In this document: positions 17,034 through 25,585 of the stretch, one piece after another | Layout: each line of letters begins with the position of its first letter | Position numbering within the stretch: position 1 is the first letter of the stretch | Notes under the pieces: generated by a model | Seen by the model: only the letters and a program-made list of their open reading frames with translations | Database searches by the model: none | Told to the model about the DNA's origin: nothing | Assembly (NCBI RefSeq): GCF_020880975.1 | Contig: NZ_JAJIWP010000001.1 | Location: forward strand, 434,001 to 498,000 | Direction of reading: 5' to 3' | DNA: 64,000 nucleotides | Source: Mucilaginibacter sp. UR6-1 | GTDB taxonomy: Bacteria > Bacteroidota > Bacteroidia > Sphingobacteriales > Sphingobacteriaceae | Translations under genes and position numbers: made by a program

Positions 17034-20000
17034 ATGAGTTACGTTGAATTACAGGTGACCAGCAATTTCAGCTTCCGGCGAGGCGGCAGCCACCCGGAGG
17101 AACTCGTCGATCAGGCGGCTGATCTTGGCTATCAGGCGATTGGCATCACGGACCGTAACACATTTGCCGGGCTGGTGCGCGCTTATGTCGTTGCCAGGGA
17201 CAGGAATATCCGCCTGATCCCCGGTGTAAGGCTCGATTTGCTTGACGGGCCAGGCCTGCTGGCTTATCCAACCGATAAGGCTGCCTACGGACGGTTATCG
17301 GCACTGCTGACGCTCGGCAATCTGCGTGCGGAAAAGGAAAAATGCTATATTTCGAAAAGTGATGTTTACCGGCACGCGGAGGGATCATATTTTATCATCA
17401 TACCACCGGATAAGATCACTCAGGACTTCGAATTTGAACTGGTCTTTACGAACCATGTTCAGGATTATAAGGTAAACCTGCCAAACCTGTTTCTCGCTGC
17501 CACCAAGTATTACACCGGCGACGACGAAAAGCGGCTCTTCCTGCTCTCCGAGCTGGGGGTTCCGCTGGTCGCTACAAATGATGTGCATTATCACCATCCC
17601 AACCGGAGGGAACTGCAGGATGTGCTCACCTGTATCCGGGAGAAGTGCACCGTTTTCAATGCGGGCTATAAACTGCATCAAAATGCCGAACGCCACTTAA
17701 AAGAAAAAGCAGAAATGGAGCGCCTGTTCCGCAAATACCCCCAGGCCATCAGCAACGCAGGAGCGATAGCCGATGCCTGCCGCTTCGACCTTAAATCACT
17801 GAAGTATAAATATCCCAGTGAACTGACGACCGGAGGCAGGACACCGATGGAGCAGCTGACCTACCTGACCTGGAAAGGGGCCAATGAATTTTATAAGGGC
17901 GATATCCCTGCGAAAGTTAAAAAAGCGCTCGATGAGGAACTGGAGATCATTGCCGAACTGGATGTTCCTGATTATTTTCTGACCGTTGAAGATTATGTGA
18001 CCTGGGCGCGTAACCAAAAGATCCTTTGTCAGGGACGGGGATCGGCAGCGAACTCAGCTGTATGTTTCGTATTGGGTATCACATCGGTAGCACCCGATAA
18101 ATCAAACCTGTTATTCGCCCGTTTTCTGTCTAAAGAGCGGAATGAACCGCCGGACATCGATGTGGACTTTGAGCACGAACGCCGGGAAGAGGTCATGCAG
18201 TATGTGTATAACCGTTTTGGCCGAGACCGGGCGGCAATATTGCCGACCGTTTTTATGCTTCATTACAAGGGCGCGGTCAATGATGTTTCCCGGGCCATGG
18301 GTCTTTCAGCAGATACTACCAAAATGCTGTCCGATGCCTATGGTGACCTTTCCGATGAAGAGATCACCGCTGCGGAACTAAAAAAACTGGGCCTGAATTT
18401 TGAGGACCCGCATTTGCTGAAGGTGATCGAGCTAACGGGCCTGCTCATCGGCTTTCCGCGTCAGCTTGGGCAGCATACCGGCGGGTTTGTCATTACAGAC
18501 GGAAAGCTCAGTGACCTTTGCCCGATCTTTCACGCCCGCATGAAAGACCGTACGAACATTGAATGGAACAAGGATGATATCGATGCCCTTGGTTTTATGA
18601 AAGTGGATATTTTGTCTTTGGGTATGCTTACCTGTATACGTAAGGCATTCGACTTTGTCAGACTGCATTACGGAAAGGAGTTGACGCTTGCCAATATTCC
18701 GCAGGACGACCCGAAGGTATATGAGATGATCACATTGGCAGATACGCTCGGCGTTTTCCAGATCGAAAGCCGCGCGCAAATGTCCATGCTGCCCCGCCTG
18801 CGGCCGACCTGTTTTTATGACCTGGTGATCGAGGTAGCTATCGTCCGCCCCGGCCCGATCCAGGGTGATATGGTGCACCCGTACATCCGGCGGCGAAATG
18901 GTGAGGAAGCGGTCGACTATCCTTCCGATGAGATCAGGTCAATTCTCGAACGCACGCTCGGTGTCCCGCTTTTCCAGGAACAGGCCATGGAACTGGCCAT
19001 CGTTGCCGCCGGGTTTACGCCGGGCGAAGCCGATTTGCTGAGACGAACCATGGCCACCTTTAAGTTTAACGGCATGGTCAGTAAGTTCGAACATAAACTG
19101 ATCAGCGGAATGACGTCCAGGGGTTACACGGAAGAATATGCCCGTCGTATCTTTAAGCAGCTGGAAGGTTTCGGGAGTTACGGTTTCCCGGAGAGCCATG
19201 CTGCCAGCTTCGCTTTGCTGGTCTATGTATCATGCTGGCTTAAATGCTATTACCCTGAAGTATTCTGCGCGGCATTACTGAACAGTCAGCCTATGGGTTT
19301 TTACCAGCCGGCCCAGATCGTTCGCAATGCCCGGGAGCATGGCGTCAGGATTTTGCCGATAGATGTCAACCGGTCGCAATGGGATAACACACTCGAAGCA
19401 AAACAAGGTAAATTCTTTGCCATGCGCCTGGGGCTTCGGGAGATCGACGGTATCAGGCAAGCGGAGATCGAAAAACTTATTGATGGAAGGGAACGTCAGC
19501 CAGCTCAAATTTATACACAACCGCATCAGCTTTGCGATGCCGGGGTCAGTGTCGCTACAATGGAAAAGCTGGCTAACGCCGATGCGTTCCGCTCTATGGA
19601 CCTTGACCGGAGAAACGCACTTTGGGAAGTTGCCGCACTTCATGACAGGCCGGTCCAGCTGATGCAGGGCCAGCCATCTGAAAGCCTGCACGAACCTGAA
19701 CCTCATCTGCCTGAGCTGCGGCTTTCTGAACACGTCGTTCAGGACTATGCGACCACCGGACTGTCGATCAAGGGGCACCCCCTGACATTCATCCGTCACC
19801 AGCTGGAAATGCTGCACATTAAAACAGCAAGGGAAGCTAATCAGACGGAAAATAAAACGGTGATCAAAACAGCAGGGCTGATATTGATCCGCCAGCGGCC
19901 GGGCACGGCGAAAGGTGTTTGTTTCATTACCCTGGAGGATGAGACCGGAACAACCAACCTTGTCGTATTTCCGAAACTATTCGATAAGTACAGAAAGGAG

Positions 20001-20255
20001 ATCCTGCACGCAAAATTGCTGATGGTAGAGGGCGTAGTTGAACAAACCCAGGTCACCCACATCATCGTCCGCCGCGTATTTGACATCACCAAATTACTGG
20101 GCAATCTGACCGAGATCAGAAACGACAATCAGCCGGTGCTGACCCTGTCAAGGGCCGACGAAAAAGCGTCGCCGTTTATTCCGATGGATAAACCACTAAA
20201 ATCGCTTGATAAGGAATCTGCAGACTATCTGCACAAGGGCAGGAATTTTAAGTAA
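17034..20255 (+). CDS. dnaE2: DnaE2, error-prone DNA polymerase III alpha subunit
   Basis: 1073 residues. An N-terminal PHP domain (SNFSFRRGGSHPEELV ... AIGITDRNTFAG) is followed by the C-family palm with catalytic PDIDVDFEHERREE near residues 374-387. A helix-hairpin-helix region and a C-terminal OB fold near 940-1030 follow; the latter carries the RPGTAKGVCFITLEDETG motif typical of DnaE2. It performs translesion synthesis with ImuB and ImuA. It starts 20 bases after imuB and ends 2 bases from the convergent SRAP gene. On a mobile element it would give the host an inducible-mutagenesis capacity. Confidence 0.95.
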   Translation: MSYVELQVTSNFSFRRGGSHPEELVDQAADLGYQAIGITDRNTFAGLVRAYVVARDRNIRLIPGVRLDLLDGPGLLAYPTDKAAYGRLSALLTLGNLRAEKEKCYISKSDVYRHAEGSYFIIIPPDKITQDFEFELVFTNHVQDYKVNLPNLFLAATKYYTGDDEKRLFLLSELGVPLVATNDVHYHHPNRRELQDVLTCIREKCTVFNAGYKLHQNAERHLKEKAEMERLFRKYPQAISNAGAIADACRFDLKSLKYKYPSELTTGGRTPMEQLTYLTWKGANEFYKGDIPAKVKKALDEELEIIAELDVPDYFLTVEDYVTWARNQKILCQGRGSAANSAVCFVLGITSVAPDKSNLLFARFLSKERNEPPDIDVDFEHERREEVMQYVYNRFGRDRAAILPTVFMLHYKGAVNDVSRAMGLSADTTKMLSDAYGDLSDEEITAAELKKLGLNFEDPHLLKVIELTGLLIGFPRQLGQHTGGFVITDGKLSDLCPIFHARMKDRTNIEWNKDDIDALGFMKVDILSLGMLTCIRKAFDFVRLHYGKELTLANIPQDDPKVYEMITLADTLGVFQIESRAQMSMLPRLRPTCFYDLVIEVAIVRPGPIQGDMVHPYIRRRNGEEAVDYPSDEIRSILERTLGVPLFQEQAMELAIVAAGFTPGEADLLRRTMATFKFNGMVSKFEHKLISGMTSRGYTEEYARRIFKQLEGFGSYGFPESHAASFALLVYVSCWLKCYYPEVFCAALLNSQPMGFYQPAQIVRNAREHGVRILPIDVNRSQWDNTLEAKQGKFFAMRLGLREIDGIRQAEIEKLIDGRERQPAQIYTQPHQLCDAGVSVATMEKLANADAFRSMDLDRRNALWEVAALHDRPVQLMQGQPSESLHEPEPHLPELRLSEHVVQDYATTGLSIKGHPLTFIRHQLEMLHIKTAREANQTENKTVIKTAGLILIRQRPGTAKGVCFITLEDETGTTNLVVFPKLFDKYRKEILHAKLLMVEGVVEQTQVTHIIVRRVFDITKLLGNLTEIRNDNQPVLTLSRADEKASPFIPMDKPLKSLDKESADYLHKGRNFK

Positions 20256-20257
20256 AC

Positions 20258-21193
20258 TCAATTAAATAAATCGCCTTGCGGACCCATGCCCGGCGGATAA
20301 TAAGTTCGCACAGTACTTTCGACAATTGTTCCGCTTTCACGCTCGCCACCTGCCAATACCGGTTCCAGCTCGTCGGGCCAGTGATTAAAAGGAAGTTCTT
20401 CGGCGTTGTACAGATATGCCGTATCTATCGGTGCCAGATCCTGAAAGTCACGGGGTGTTGCTTCTTTGGCCGTGCGGTAATCCGGATCGATCGTACAGAA
20501 CTCCAGCAGACGCGAAGGTATCTGTGTCCGGGCAATCGTGCTTAAGCGCTCTTCGTCAGGCTTTTCCAGTAACCATTCATAAGCGAGGTCTTCCGTCAGT
20601 ATCGTCGGCATGCGCAATTTGGAATTATGGACCTGACGCATCAGTGCATTGGCTTCAGTAATGCCGATAGCGACTGTATTGACGAATGAACTGGTTTCCG
20701 GGTCTAACCATTCATTGTACAAACCGGGCATAAAAAAGTATTCCTGGCCTTTAACGGTTACGTAATAAGGGTATTTGATCGTTTCTTTTAGCTGCTGGCC
20801 CTTCTTGCCGATCTTTGGGACATGTCGGCTTTCAACGATACCGGTAGACAATACCAGGCAGCGGCGGTTTTTGGCGGCAGACGACCACATGGACTTTTTG
20901 CCATCCTCCTTTAAAAACAGGTTTTCTGATTTAAAGTTAAGGGTAGTGTATTTGGCGCGAAAGATATTGGCCTCCGAGCGGGTTTTAACAAAGCCGGGGA
21001 CATAACCCCATTCTGCCTGTACAATCTCAAAATCCCTGCCGTCTTCAGAAGGGATTAGTATAGCGCAGGGTGCGTAGTTAAAACCGTTGTGAACGCCAAC
21101 GTTCAGGAAATTATATTTTCTGATGGCTTTCTCTAAACCTTTCAACCGAATAAACTCGGAGCGGGTAATTTTTTGTCCGTTGTAGTAGCACAT
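20258..21193 (-). CDS. SOS response-associated peptidase (SRAP/YedK/HMCES family)
   Basis: 311 residues starting MCYYNGQ: Cys2, exposed after Met removal, is the nucleophile that forms a thiazolidine crosslink with abasic sites in single-stranded DNA. Other family landmarks are NFAPCAILIP-like NYAPCAILIPSEDG, WSSAAKNRRCLVLSTGIVES (the conserved Glu) and QVHNSKLRMPTIL (the active-site His). The C-terminus is extended compared with YedK (~220 residues). It overlaps the preceding 100-residue gene by 52 bases. A palindrome before that gene suggests SOS-type control shared with the mutasome. Confidence 0.93.
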   Translation of the reverse strand: MCYYNGQKITRSEFIRLKGLEKAIRKYNFLNVGVHNGFNYAPCAILIPSEDGRDFEIVQAEWGYVPGFVKTRSEANIFRAKYTTLNFKSENLFLKEDGKKSMWSSAAKNRRCLVLSTGIVESRHVPKIGKKGQQLKETIKYPYYVTVKGQEYFFMPGLYNEWLDPETSSFVNTVAIGITEANALMRQVHNSKLRMPTILTEDLAYEWLLEKPDEERLSTIARTQIPSRLLEFCTIDPDYRTAKEATPRDFQDLAPIDTAYLYNAEELPFNHWPDELEPVLAGGERESGTIVESTVRTYYPPGMGPQGDLFN

Positions 21194-21444
21194 GCTTGTT
21201 TCCTCCTGTCTTCACGAATATACGCAGCAATTACCTTACCGGCAAATTCAGCCTCTTCCTGCCGGCCTTCGGGAAGGGAGGTCCAAAATTTTTCGCCGTC
21301 AGTACTTTCAGCGATCGTAATGTTTAACGGCCGTTTATTGTCCGGATAAACCACATGGAAAATGCGGGCTGACTTGATGGTTTGGTCAGACACCCGGACA
21401 GTTTGCCCGTTCAGCACAATTTCGAAAACCTGTGGATCGTTCAT
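21142..21444 (-). CDS. Small hypothetical protein upstream of SRAP
   Basis: 100 residues (MNDPQVFEIVLNGQTVRVSD...), a predicted small alpha/beta fold with no recognised domain. Its 3' end overlaps the SRAP start by 52 bases in another frame, so the two are certainly co-transcribed. The palindrome TACTAA-ATTAA-TTAGTA sits 12 bases before its ATG. Its place at the head of the SRAP transcript suggests it belongs to the damage response. Confidence 0.65.
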   Translation of the reverse strand: MNDPQVFEIVLNGQTVRVSDQTIKSARIFHVVYPDNKRPLNITIAESTDGEKFWTSLPEGRQEEAEFAGKVIAAYIREDRRKQACATTTDKKLPAPSLFG

Positions 21445-21455
21445 TACACAAATCT

Positions 21456-21472
21456 TACTAAATTAATTAGTA
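21456..21472. promoter_or_regulatory. Palindrome before the SRAP operon (candidate SOS-type operator)
   Basis: TACTAA-ATTAA-TTAGTA, perfect 6-base arms and a 5-base spacer, 12 bases before the start codon at 21444. On the minus strand it runs straight into AAGATTTG, a near-match to the -7 element, the same geometry as at 14441. Confidence 0.55.
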
Positions 21473-21715
21473 CTTGCAAGCGGAAAATGATTAAATTGTT
21501 TTTATTAAGAAAAAAGTAAGATCTGCAAAGCATTCTTCATTGAGAGGTATTCGTTTTCGGGGGGATATTTGCAGGGGCACTGCAAAATTATGGAGAGGGG
21601 ATGAATAGGAGCTATAGGCAAGGCGAACTTGTCGGTAGCGAATGGATTTTTCAGCATTGAGAAGCTGATCGGCTGACAAATGCAACAGATGCAGCCTGAA
21701 GATAGATATCCAATA

Positions 21716-21749
21716 AAAATCCCCTGAGCACTCGCTGCCAGGGGATTTT
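21716..21749 (-). terminator. Rho-independent terminator-like hairpin
   Basis: AAAATCCCCTG and CAGGGGATTTT form a perfect 11-base stem around a 12-base loop. Read on the minus strand it ends in a T-run, so it can terminate the 77-residue membrane-protein gene transcribed towards it; the symmetric A/T flanks would allow action on both strands. Confidence 0.6.
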
Positions 21750-21816
21750 AACCTAAACCTTATCACAATGCAGGGCAAGGACGCCCCGCAAATATTTCGC
21801 AATATAACTTTTTTAT

Positions 21817-22050
21817 TTATCTGCGGATCTGTCCGCGCATCTTCGAACGCATGTATTCATTGAACATGCGTTCATGAAAGCGCCGTTGGGCTTCTCTTTT
21901 GTTACGTCTTGAAGCAATCCAGAAAAAAAGTGCCCAGATGCCAAACGCAACTCCAAAACAAGGGAACGGGTTTTTTGCCGCCAGTGCTCCAAACATGGCA
22001 AAGGTGGATATGACACTACAGGTCAGAAATAGAATTACGTTCTTTTTCAT
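21817..22050 (-). CDS. Small two-segment membrane protein
   Basis: 77 residues. Two hydrophobic segments (about 4-24 and 29-46, the second being GVAFGIWALFFWIA) are followed by a strongly basic tail (RRNKREAQRRFHERMF...KMRGQIRR). That predicts an inner-membrane protein with a cytosolic charged tail. The family is not recognised. It lies alone between a terminator hairpin and a perfect operator-like palindrome 20 bases upstream, so it may be induced with the repair genes. Confidence 0.6.
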   Translation of the reverse strand: MKKNVILFLTCSVISTFAMFGALAAKNPFPCFGVAFGIWALFFWIASRRNKREAQRRFHERMFNEYMRSKMRGQIRR

Positions 22051-22070
22051 AGTGATTTAATGACATAAAG

Positions 22071-22089
22071 ATACTAATAAAATTAGTAT
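22071..22089. promoter_or_regulatory. Perfect palindrome before the small membrane protein gene
   Basis: ATACTAA-TAAAA-TTAGTAT, 7-base perfect arms with a 5-base spacer. On the minus strand the right arm runs into TATCTTTA (one mismatch to the -7 consensus), 20 bases before the ATG at 22050. Third member of the set with 14441 and 21456. Confidence 0.55.
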
Positions 22090-22181
22090 GTATCAAGTGT
22101 TTGTGCCGCCTTTTTTATAAGTTTTACTTATAAAAAAGGACAGCATCCGGCATGCCTTCACTGCTAAAATATGAGTCACCA

Positions 22182-22640
22182 TTAATTTAGCTCGTAGATG
22201 TTGTTATGCCGCCTGGCCTCCTGAACACGATCCCGGATCGTTTCAATCAGATCGGTGCGGGGTATGCCGGTGAACTGCAGTACGGGCGTTTCTGAATCGG
22301 TACTCTTCAGGATGACGTTCATCAGTCCGAGCAATTGTAATCCCAACGGCCGGGTAATAATGTAGTCTTTGATCCGGTACAGCTCCAGTTCATCGGTACG
22401 TTTGAAAAAGATACCGCGGCTGGTTTGAATGGTTTCCATCCCGATATGATAGCGGTTGCTCCTTATCCAGAGCAGCCTGTACCAGGCGAAGCCAAGCACG
22501 GCGAGGCTGAAGAAAACAAAGTATGGCGAACTGTACCAGGCGAGGACCAGAAAGGCCAGTGATAGCAGGATAAAATGGCATATTTTCAGAATGGCGAAAG
22601 TCATCGCCGGGCGGAGGGTAATATCATTGTTCGTTGTCAT
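22182..22640 (-). CDS. Membrane protein with bacterial PH (bPH2-like) domain
   Basis: 152 residues. Two adjoining transmembrane helices around residues 15-60 (HFILLSLAFLVLAWY, FVFFSLAVLGFAWY) precede a YdbT/bPH2-like domain with the sequence RTDELELYRIKDYIITRPLGLQ. It is the last gene of the transfer operon and overlaps the preceding gene by 17 bases. Such proteins recur in Bacteroidota conjugative elements; the molecular role is unknown. Confidence 0.75.
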   Translation of the reverse strand: MTTNNDITLRPAMTFAILKICHFILLSLAFLVLAWYSSPYFVFFSLAVLGFAWYRLLWIRSNRYHIGMETIQTSRGIFFKRTDELELYRIKDYIITRPLGLQLLGLMNVILKSTDSETPVLQFTGIPRTDLIETIRDRVQEARRHNNIYELN

Positions 22641-23217
22641 AGCGCAGTTGGTCTAAAAAAGTATCAAAGCGCACGGGCTTGCGTGTCCGGATGCCGGTGC
22701 GTAGGGATGCCGCCTTCTCAAACATGTTCAGACTGATCTTGTCCGCAGGCAGTTCAATGGTCTGGGTTTTCAGCCGGAGCTGAACATTGCCTTTGTTCCA
22801 GAAAGGCCTTACAGGCCGTCCCCTGATACCGGCTGCAATCACGATATCGGCCAGCCGGCCGCAGAGGTCATTCGGGAAAACAAGCGTGATCTTTCTTTTC
22901 AGGCAGTACCTGTTGATCCAGCGCAGCTGTTCGGGCTGCGGCCGAAGGCCGACAGCAATAAAGGAAAGTGAGCCGTCAGCCGGATGCCGCCAGGCATTCA
23001 GCGCCATATAGGCAATGGCTTCCATCGCGCTGGAACTGATGATCAGTTCTGTAGCGGGGTATTTGCCGGACATCCACAGGTCGCTGCTTACGGGAACATG
23101 GTGAAAACCGGGGCCGTATATTTCCTGCTCGTCACCATAACTGAAGCAAAGATCCCGCAGGTCAAAAAAAGCCTGGAGTTCCGTCGAAACTCCAAGCTTA
23201 GTTAATAAATCATGCAT
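22624..23217 (-). CDS. Hypothetical protein, possibly toprim-like
   Basis: 197 residues. The pattern ATELIISSSAMEAIAYMALN followed by LSFIAVGLRPQPEQLRW is reminiscent of toprim folds in plasmid primases, but the acidic DxD pair is not evident. I therefore call only a possible relationship. It joins the preceding DUF4099-like gene by a TAATG overlap and overlaps the PH-domain gene, so it is firmly inside the transfer operon. It may handle single-stranded transferred DNA, which is inference. Confidence 0.5.
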   Translation of the reverse strand: MHDLLTKLGVSTELQAFFDLRDLCFSYGDEQEIYGPGFHHVPVSSDLWMSGKYPATELIISSSAMEAIAYMALNAWRHPADGSLSFIAVGLRPQPEQLRWINRYCLKRKITLVFPNDLCGRLADIVIAAGIRGRPVRPFWNKGNVQLRLKTQTIELPADKISLNMFEKAASLRTGIRTRKPVRFDTFLDQLRYDNEQ

Positions 23218-23990
23218 TAACGCGAGTACCGGTTTTTATCAAAACGGATATGGGCATTATCCGCGACCGGCCGTTCGTTCTCCAGGTCTTCCATGGCACT
23301 ATGGTAACCGGGACTCTGTATTTCGCTTTCCCGGGGGTCATGCTTTTTTCCGAAAGCTGCATTCAGCCCCTGGTAGACCATATAGGAAAGCCCGCCATCG
23401 ACAAGTATCGAAGCGATCAGCGCCAGCCTGTTCGAGCGGATACCGTTGGAATCACTTCCCGAATAATTGAGCACGGTACCATCGGCCAGTTTTACTTCCC
23501 TGCCTTTGCGGTAGGCTTCCTTTTGTGCAGGGGTCAGAAACTCACTGTTTATCATATCCGGTACCAGTATTTTTTCGGTATCAGAAACAATGAATTCGCG
23601 GGTTTCCGGGTCGTATTCGACCAGTACTTCCTTTTTGTTGCCCTTTTTGTCCGTTGTTACTTTCAGCAGGCTGGCCACTTCCCCCTTTTCAAGCTGCCGG
23701 GCCTCGTTTTCGTCCAGGAAATCGGGGGTAGCGGGCTTACGGTAGATCGGGTGTATCAGGAGGTCTGTTTTTCCCTGCTCATTTCTGCGCAGGGAAATTT
23801 TGGCATCAATGGCCTTGATCCTGATATCCGCTGTTTCGAGATTTTCGAGGTGCAGCATTTCCGTGCGCCGCCCGGAAAGCAGCGCCTTCAGGTCGTTCAC
23901 ATTCAGCAGGAGCTGTCCGCCTGAGGCCAGCCCGATCGTTTCCAGATCCTTGATCGGAAGTTCGTGTTCCTTGAAACTGATGAGGTTCAT
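23217..23990 (-). CDS. DUF4099/DUF3945-like conjugative-element protein
   Basis: 257 residues from the ATG at 23990, one base after the ArdC-like stop; a further in-frame start at 24026 would overlap that gene. The N-terminus ELPIKDLETIGLASGGQLLLNVNDLKALLSGRRT is the DUF4099 signature. The later AYRKGREVKLADGTVLNYSG is DUF3945-like. These domains occur repeatedly in Bacteroidota ICE and plasmid proteins of unknown activity, often near topoisomerase or primase genes. A short hydrophobic stretch near residues 185-205 may be buried rather than transmembrane. Confidence 0.8.
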   Translation of the reverse strand: MNLISFKEHELPIKDLETIGLASGGQLLLNVNDLKALLSGRRTEMLHLENLETADIRIKAIDAKISLRRNEQGKTDLLIHPIYRKPATPDFLDENEARQLEKGEVASLLKVTTDKKGNKKEVLVEYDPETREFIVSDTEKILVPDMINSEFLTPAQKEAYRKGREVKLADGTVLNYSGSDSNGIRSNRLALIASILVDGGLSYMVYQGLNAAFGKKHDPRESEIQSPGYHSAMEDLENERPVADNAHIRFDKNRYSR

Positions 23991-23991
23991 G

Positions 23992-25167
23992 TTACCTGCC
24001 AATTTTATGCGTCTGTTCTGTTTCACCTGCTATCTCCAGATCCGCCGAATGCGATGGGCCCTGCGGATTGTTCCTGGCCTCAACGAGGTTGAGGAACACC
24101 TTGTCTGTCGGCTTTACCTTAAAGCGTTCGCCGGTATCGGCTTTTTCGATCTCGAAGGATTTCCCTTTTTTATCCAGCACCTTGTAGGTCGTATCGTTAT
24201 AGGCGATCTCTTCGCCTTTACGCAGTGTATTACTGACCGCGGCACCTTCTTTCTCCTCGCGTTTCTGGCCGGCATTCAGCAGGATACCGACGATCTTCTG
24301 CGCATCTGCTGCCGCGCGCGACAGCTCAAAAGGTTCATCTTTCAGGATCTTTGACCAGGCACCGGTATAGGCGGCATGCTGCCCGAAACTGTGGCCGATC
24401 TTCAGTTCGCCGCCGATCAGCATGGCGGCAGTTGCCGCACGGAGTTCTTCACGGGCATAATCCATTGAAGCGAACCTTCCCTCCATGGGGCGGTTCAGCC
24501 GGCTTTCGTGCCCGGTCCAGTGTGCCAGCTGGTGAATGGCGGCCTGCAAATATTTGGTTTCGTTCTCAAAGGCTTCCCGTTCCGGCAGGTGGATCTCATC
24601 TTTTGCTTTGTCGTAATAGGCTTCATGCCCGCCGTGCACAATGACCGCGCCGGTTTCGGCGATCAGTTTTTCCGCACGTTCGACCGGGGACAGCGGCTGC
24701 TGTTCTGCTGCGGCTTTCAGGAAATCCTCCAGCGGCGGGATATCGCGTATCTGTTCTGCGTTGAACAAAAAGGCTTTTCCATTCTGAACCTTATCAAATT
24801 CGACCGTTTTGGTTTGGGTCACGCCGGCATCGTCCTTGACTTTGGCCCCGTCCGGTGTACGGATGGCCTGGATCTCGCTGCGTTTCGGGAAATTGATCAG
24901 GGTGCCTTTTGAACCCTCTTTAACCAGGTAGCCGTTAAAGCTTGCGGCATCGGCAGACATCCAGCGGGGATCGTCATGGCCGCGCATGGAAAGGTTCAGC
25001 GCGTTAAGGGCGCTGTAGCCCTTGCCGGTAATCGGGTTAACCGGGGTTACGAACGCCGGCCTGCCGTTATCCTTCACCGGTTTTTGATACGGTGAAGTTC
25101 CGGCCTTGAATTCCGCGATCAGCTTTTCTGCAAGCTGCGCGTAAAGCGGTTTGAAGTTTTTACTCAT
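23992..25167 (-). CDS. ArdC-like antirestriction protein with altered zincin motif
   Basis: 391 residues. The N-terminal ArdC-N-type single-strand-DNA-binding domain is visible (NPITGKGYSALNALNL, DDPRWMSADAA, KGTLINFPKR), followed by a zincin-like metallopeptidase domain. The expected HExxH is HQLAHWTGHESRLNR, with Gln (codon CAG) in place of the catalytic Glu. The C-terminal ~80 residues form a small beta-rich add-on (EEIAYNDTTYKVLDKKGKSF). ArdC proteins protect incoming plasmid DNA from restriction. It overlaps the M23 gene by 8 bases. Peptidase activity is doubtful because of the Gln. Confidence 0.85.
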   Translation of the reverse strand: MSKNFKPLYAQLAEKLIAEFKAGTSPYQKPVKDNGRPAFVTPVNPITGKGYSALNALNLSMRGHDDPRWMSADAASFNGYLVKEGSKGTLINFPKRSEIQAIRTPDGAKVKDDAGVTQTKTVEFDKVQNGKAFLFNAEQIRDIPPLEDFLKAAAEQQPLSPVERAEKLIAETGAVIVHGGHEAYYDKAKDEIHLPEREAFENETKYLQAAIHQLAHWTGHESRLNRPMEGRFASMDYAREELRAATAAMLIGGELKIGHSFGQHAAYTGAWSKILKDEPFELSRAAADAQKIVGILLNAGQKREEKEGAAVSNTLRKGEEIAYNDTTYKVLDKKGKSFEIEKADTGERFKVKPTDKVFLNLVEARNNPQGPSHSADLEIAGETEQTHKIGR

Positions 25168-25585
25168 GACTTTTTGTATTGATTAAATGATAAATGAATT
25201 CGAGGGGGTCGACCCAGCGCCCTCCGGCGCGGATCGAAAAATGCAGGTGTTCACCGGTAACACGGCCCGTCTTCCCGGTAATACCGATGGGCTGCCCGGC
25301 AGTGACGGTATCAGCCGCTGAAACGAATACCTGGCTCAGGTGACCGTAAACGGAACTGAAGTCCGCATGTGCAAGAATGATATGGATACCTGCCCGTTCA
25401 TCACAGGCCACGGAATAAACGACAGCGTCGGCCAGCGCGTAAACCGTATCCGATCTCGCGCGGAAATCCACGCCGTTATGAAAAGCGTAAAGCCCGGTAA
25501 CAGGATGGTGCCGGTAGCCGAAAGGAGAGCTGATCTGCAGGCTGGCCAGCGGAAGGCAGATGAGGAAATAAGTCAGTGCTTTCAT
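25160..25585 (-). CDS. M23-family peptidoglycan endopeptidase (transfer-associated)
   Basis: 141 residues, a signal peptide directly followed by the M23 (LytM) domain. Zinc ligands are His36 and Asp40 (FHNGVDF) and His115 in GEHLHF, with His82 and His113 as catalytic helpers. It cleaves peptide crosslinks in peptidoglycan and probably opens the wall for the conjugation channel. It is small for the family, being a bare domain. It overlaps the neighbours on both sides by 4-8 bases within the transfer operon. Confidence 0.92.
   Translation of the reverse strand: MKALTYFLICLPLASLQISSPFGYRHHPVTGLYAFHNGVDFRARSDTVYALADAVVYSVACDERAGIHIILAHADFSSVYGHLSQVFVSAADTVTAGQPIGITGKTGRVTGEHLHFSIRAGGRWVDPLEFIYHLINTKSHE

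Larger units (their letters stand above)
21445..21816. other. Intergenic region with a hairpin and no supported gene
   Basis: About 370 bases. It holds the palindrome at 21456 and the hairpin at 21716. A 103-codon minus-strand frame lies here but has no family look and no sensible start context, so it is not called. Nothing else was recognised. Confidence 0.5.

Noticed and set aside
21491..21802. 103-codon minus-strand frame in the gap before the 77-residue membrane gene
   Set aside because: No family pattern, poor start context, and it overlaps the terminator hairpin; most likely chance.
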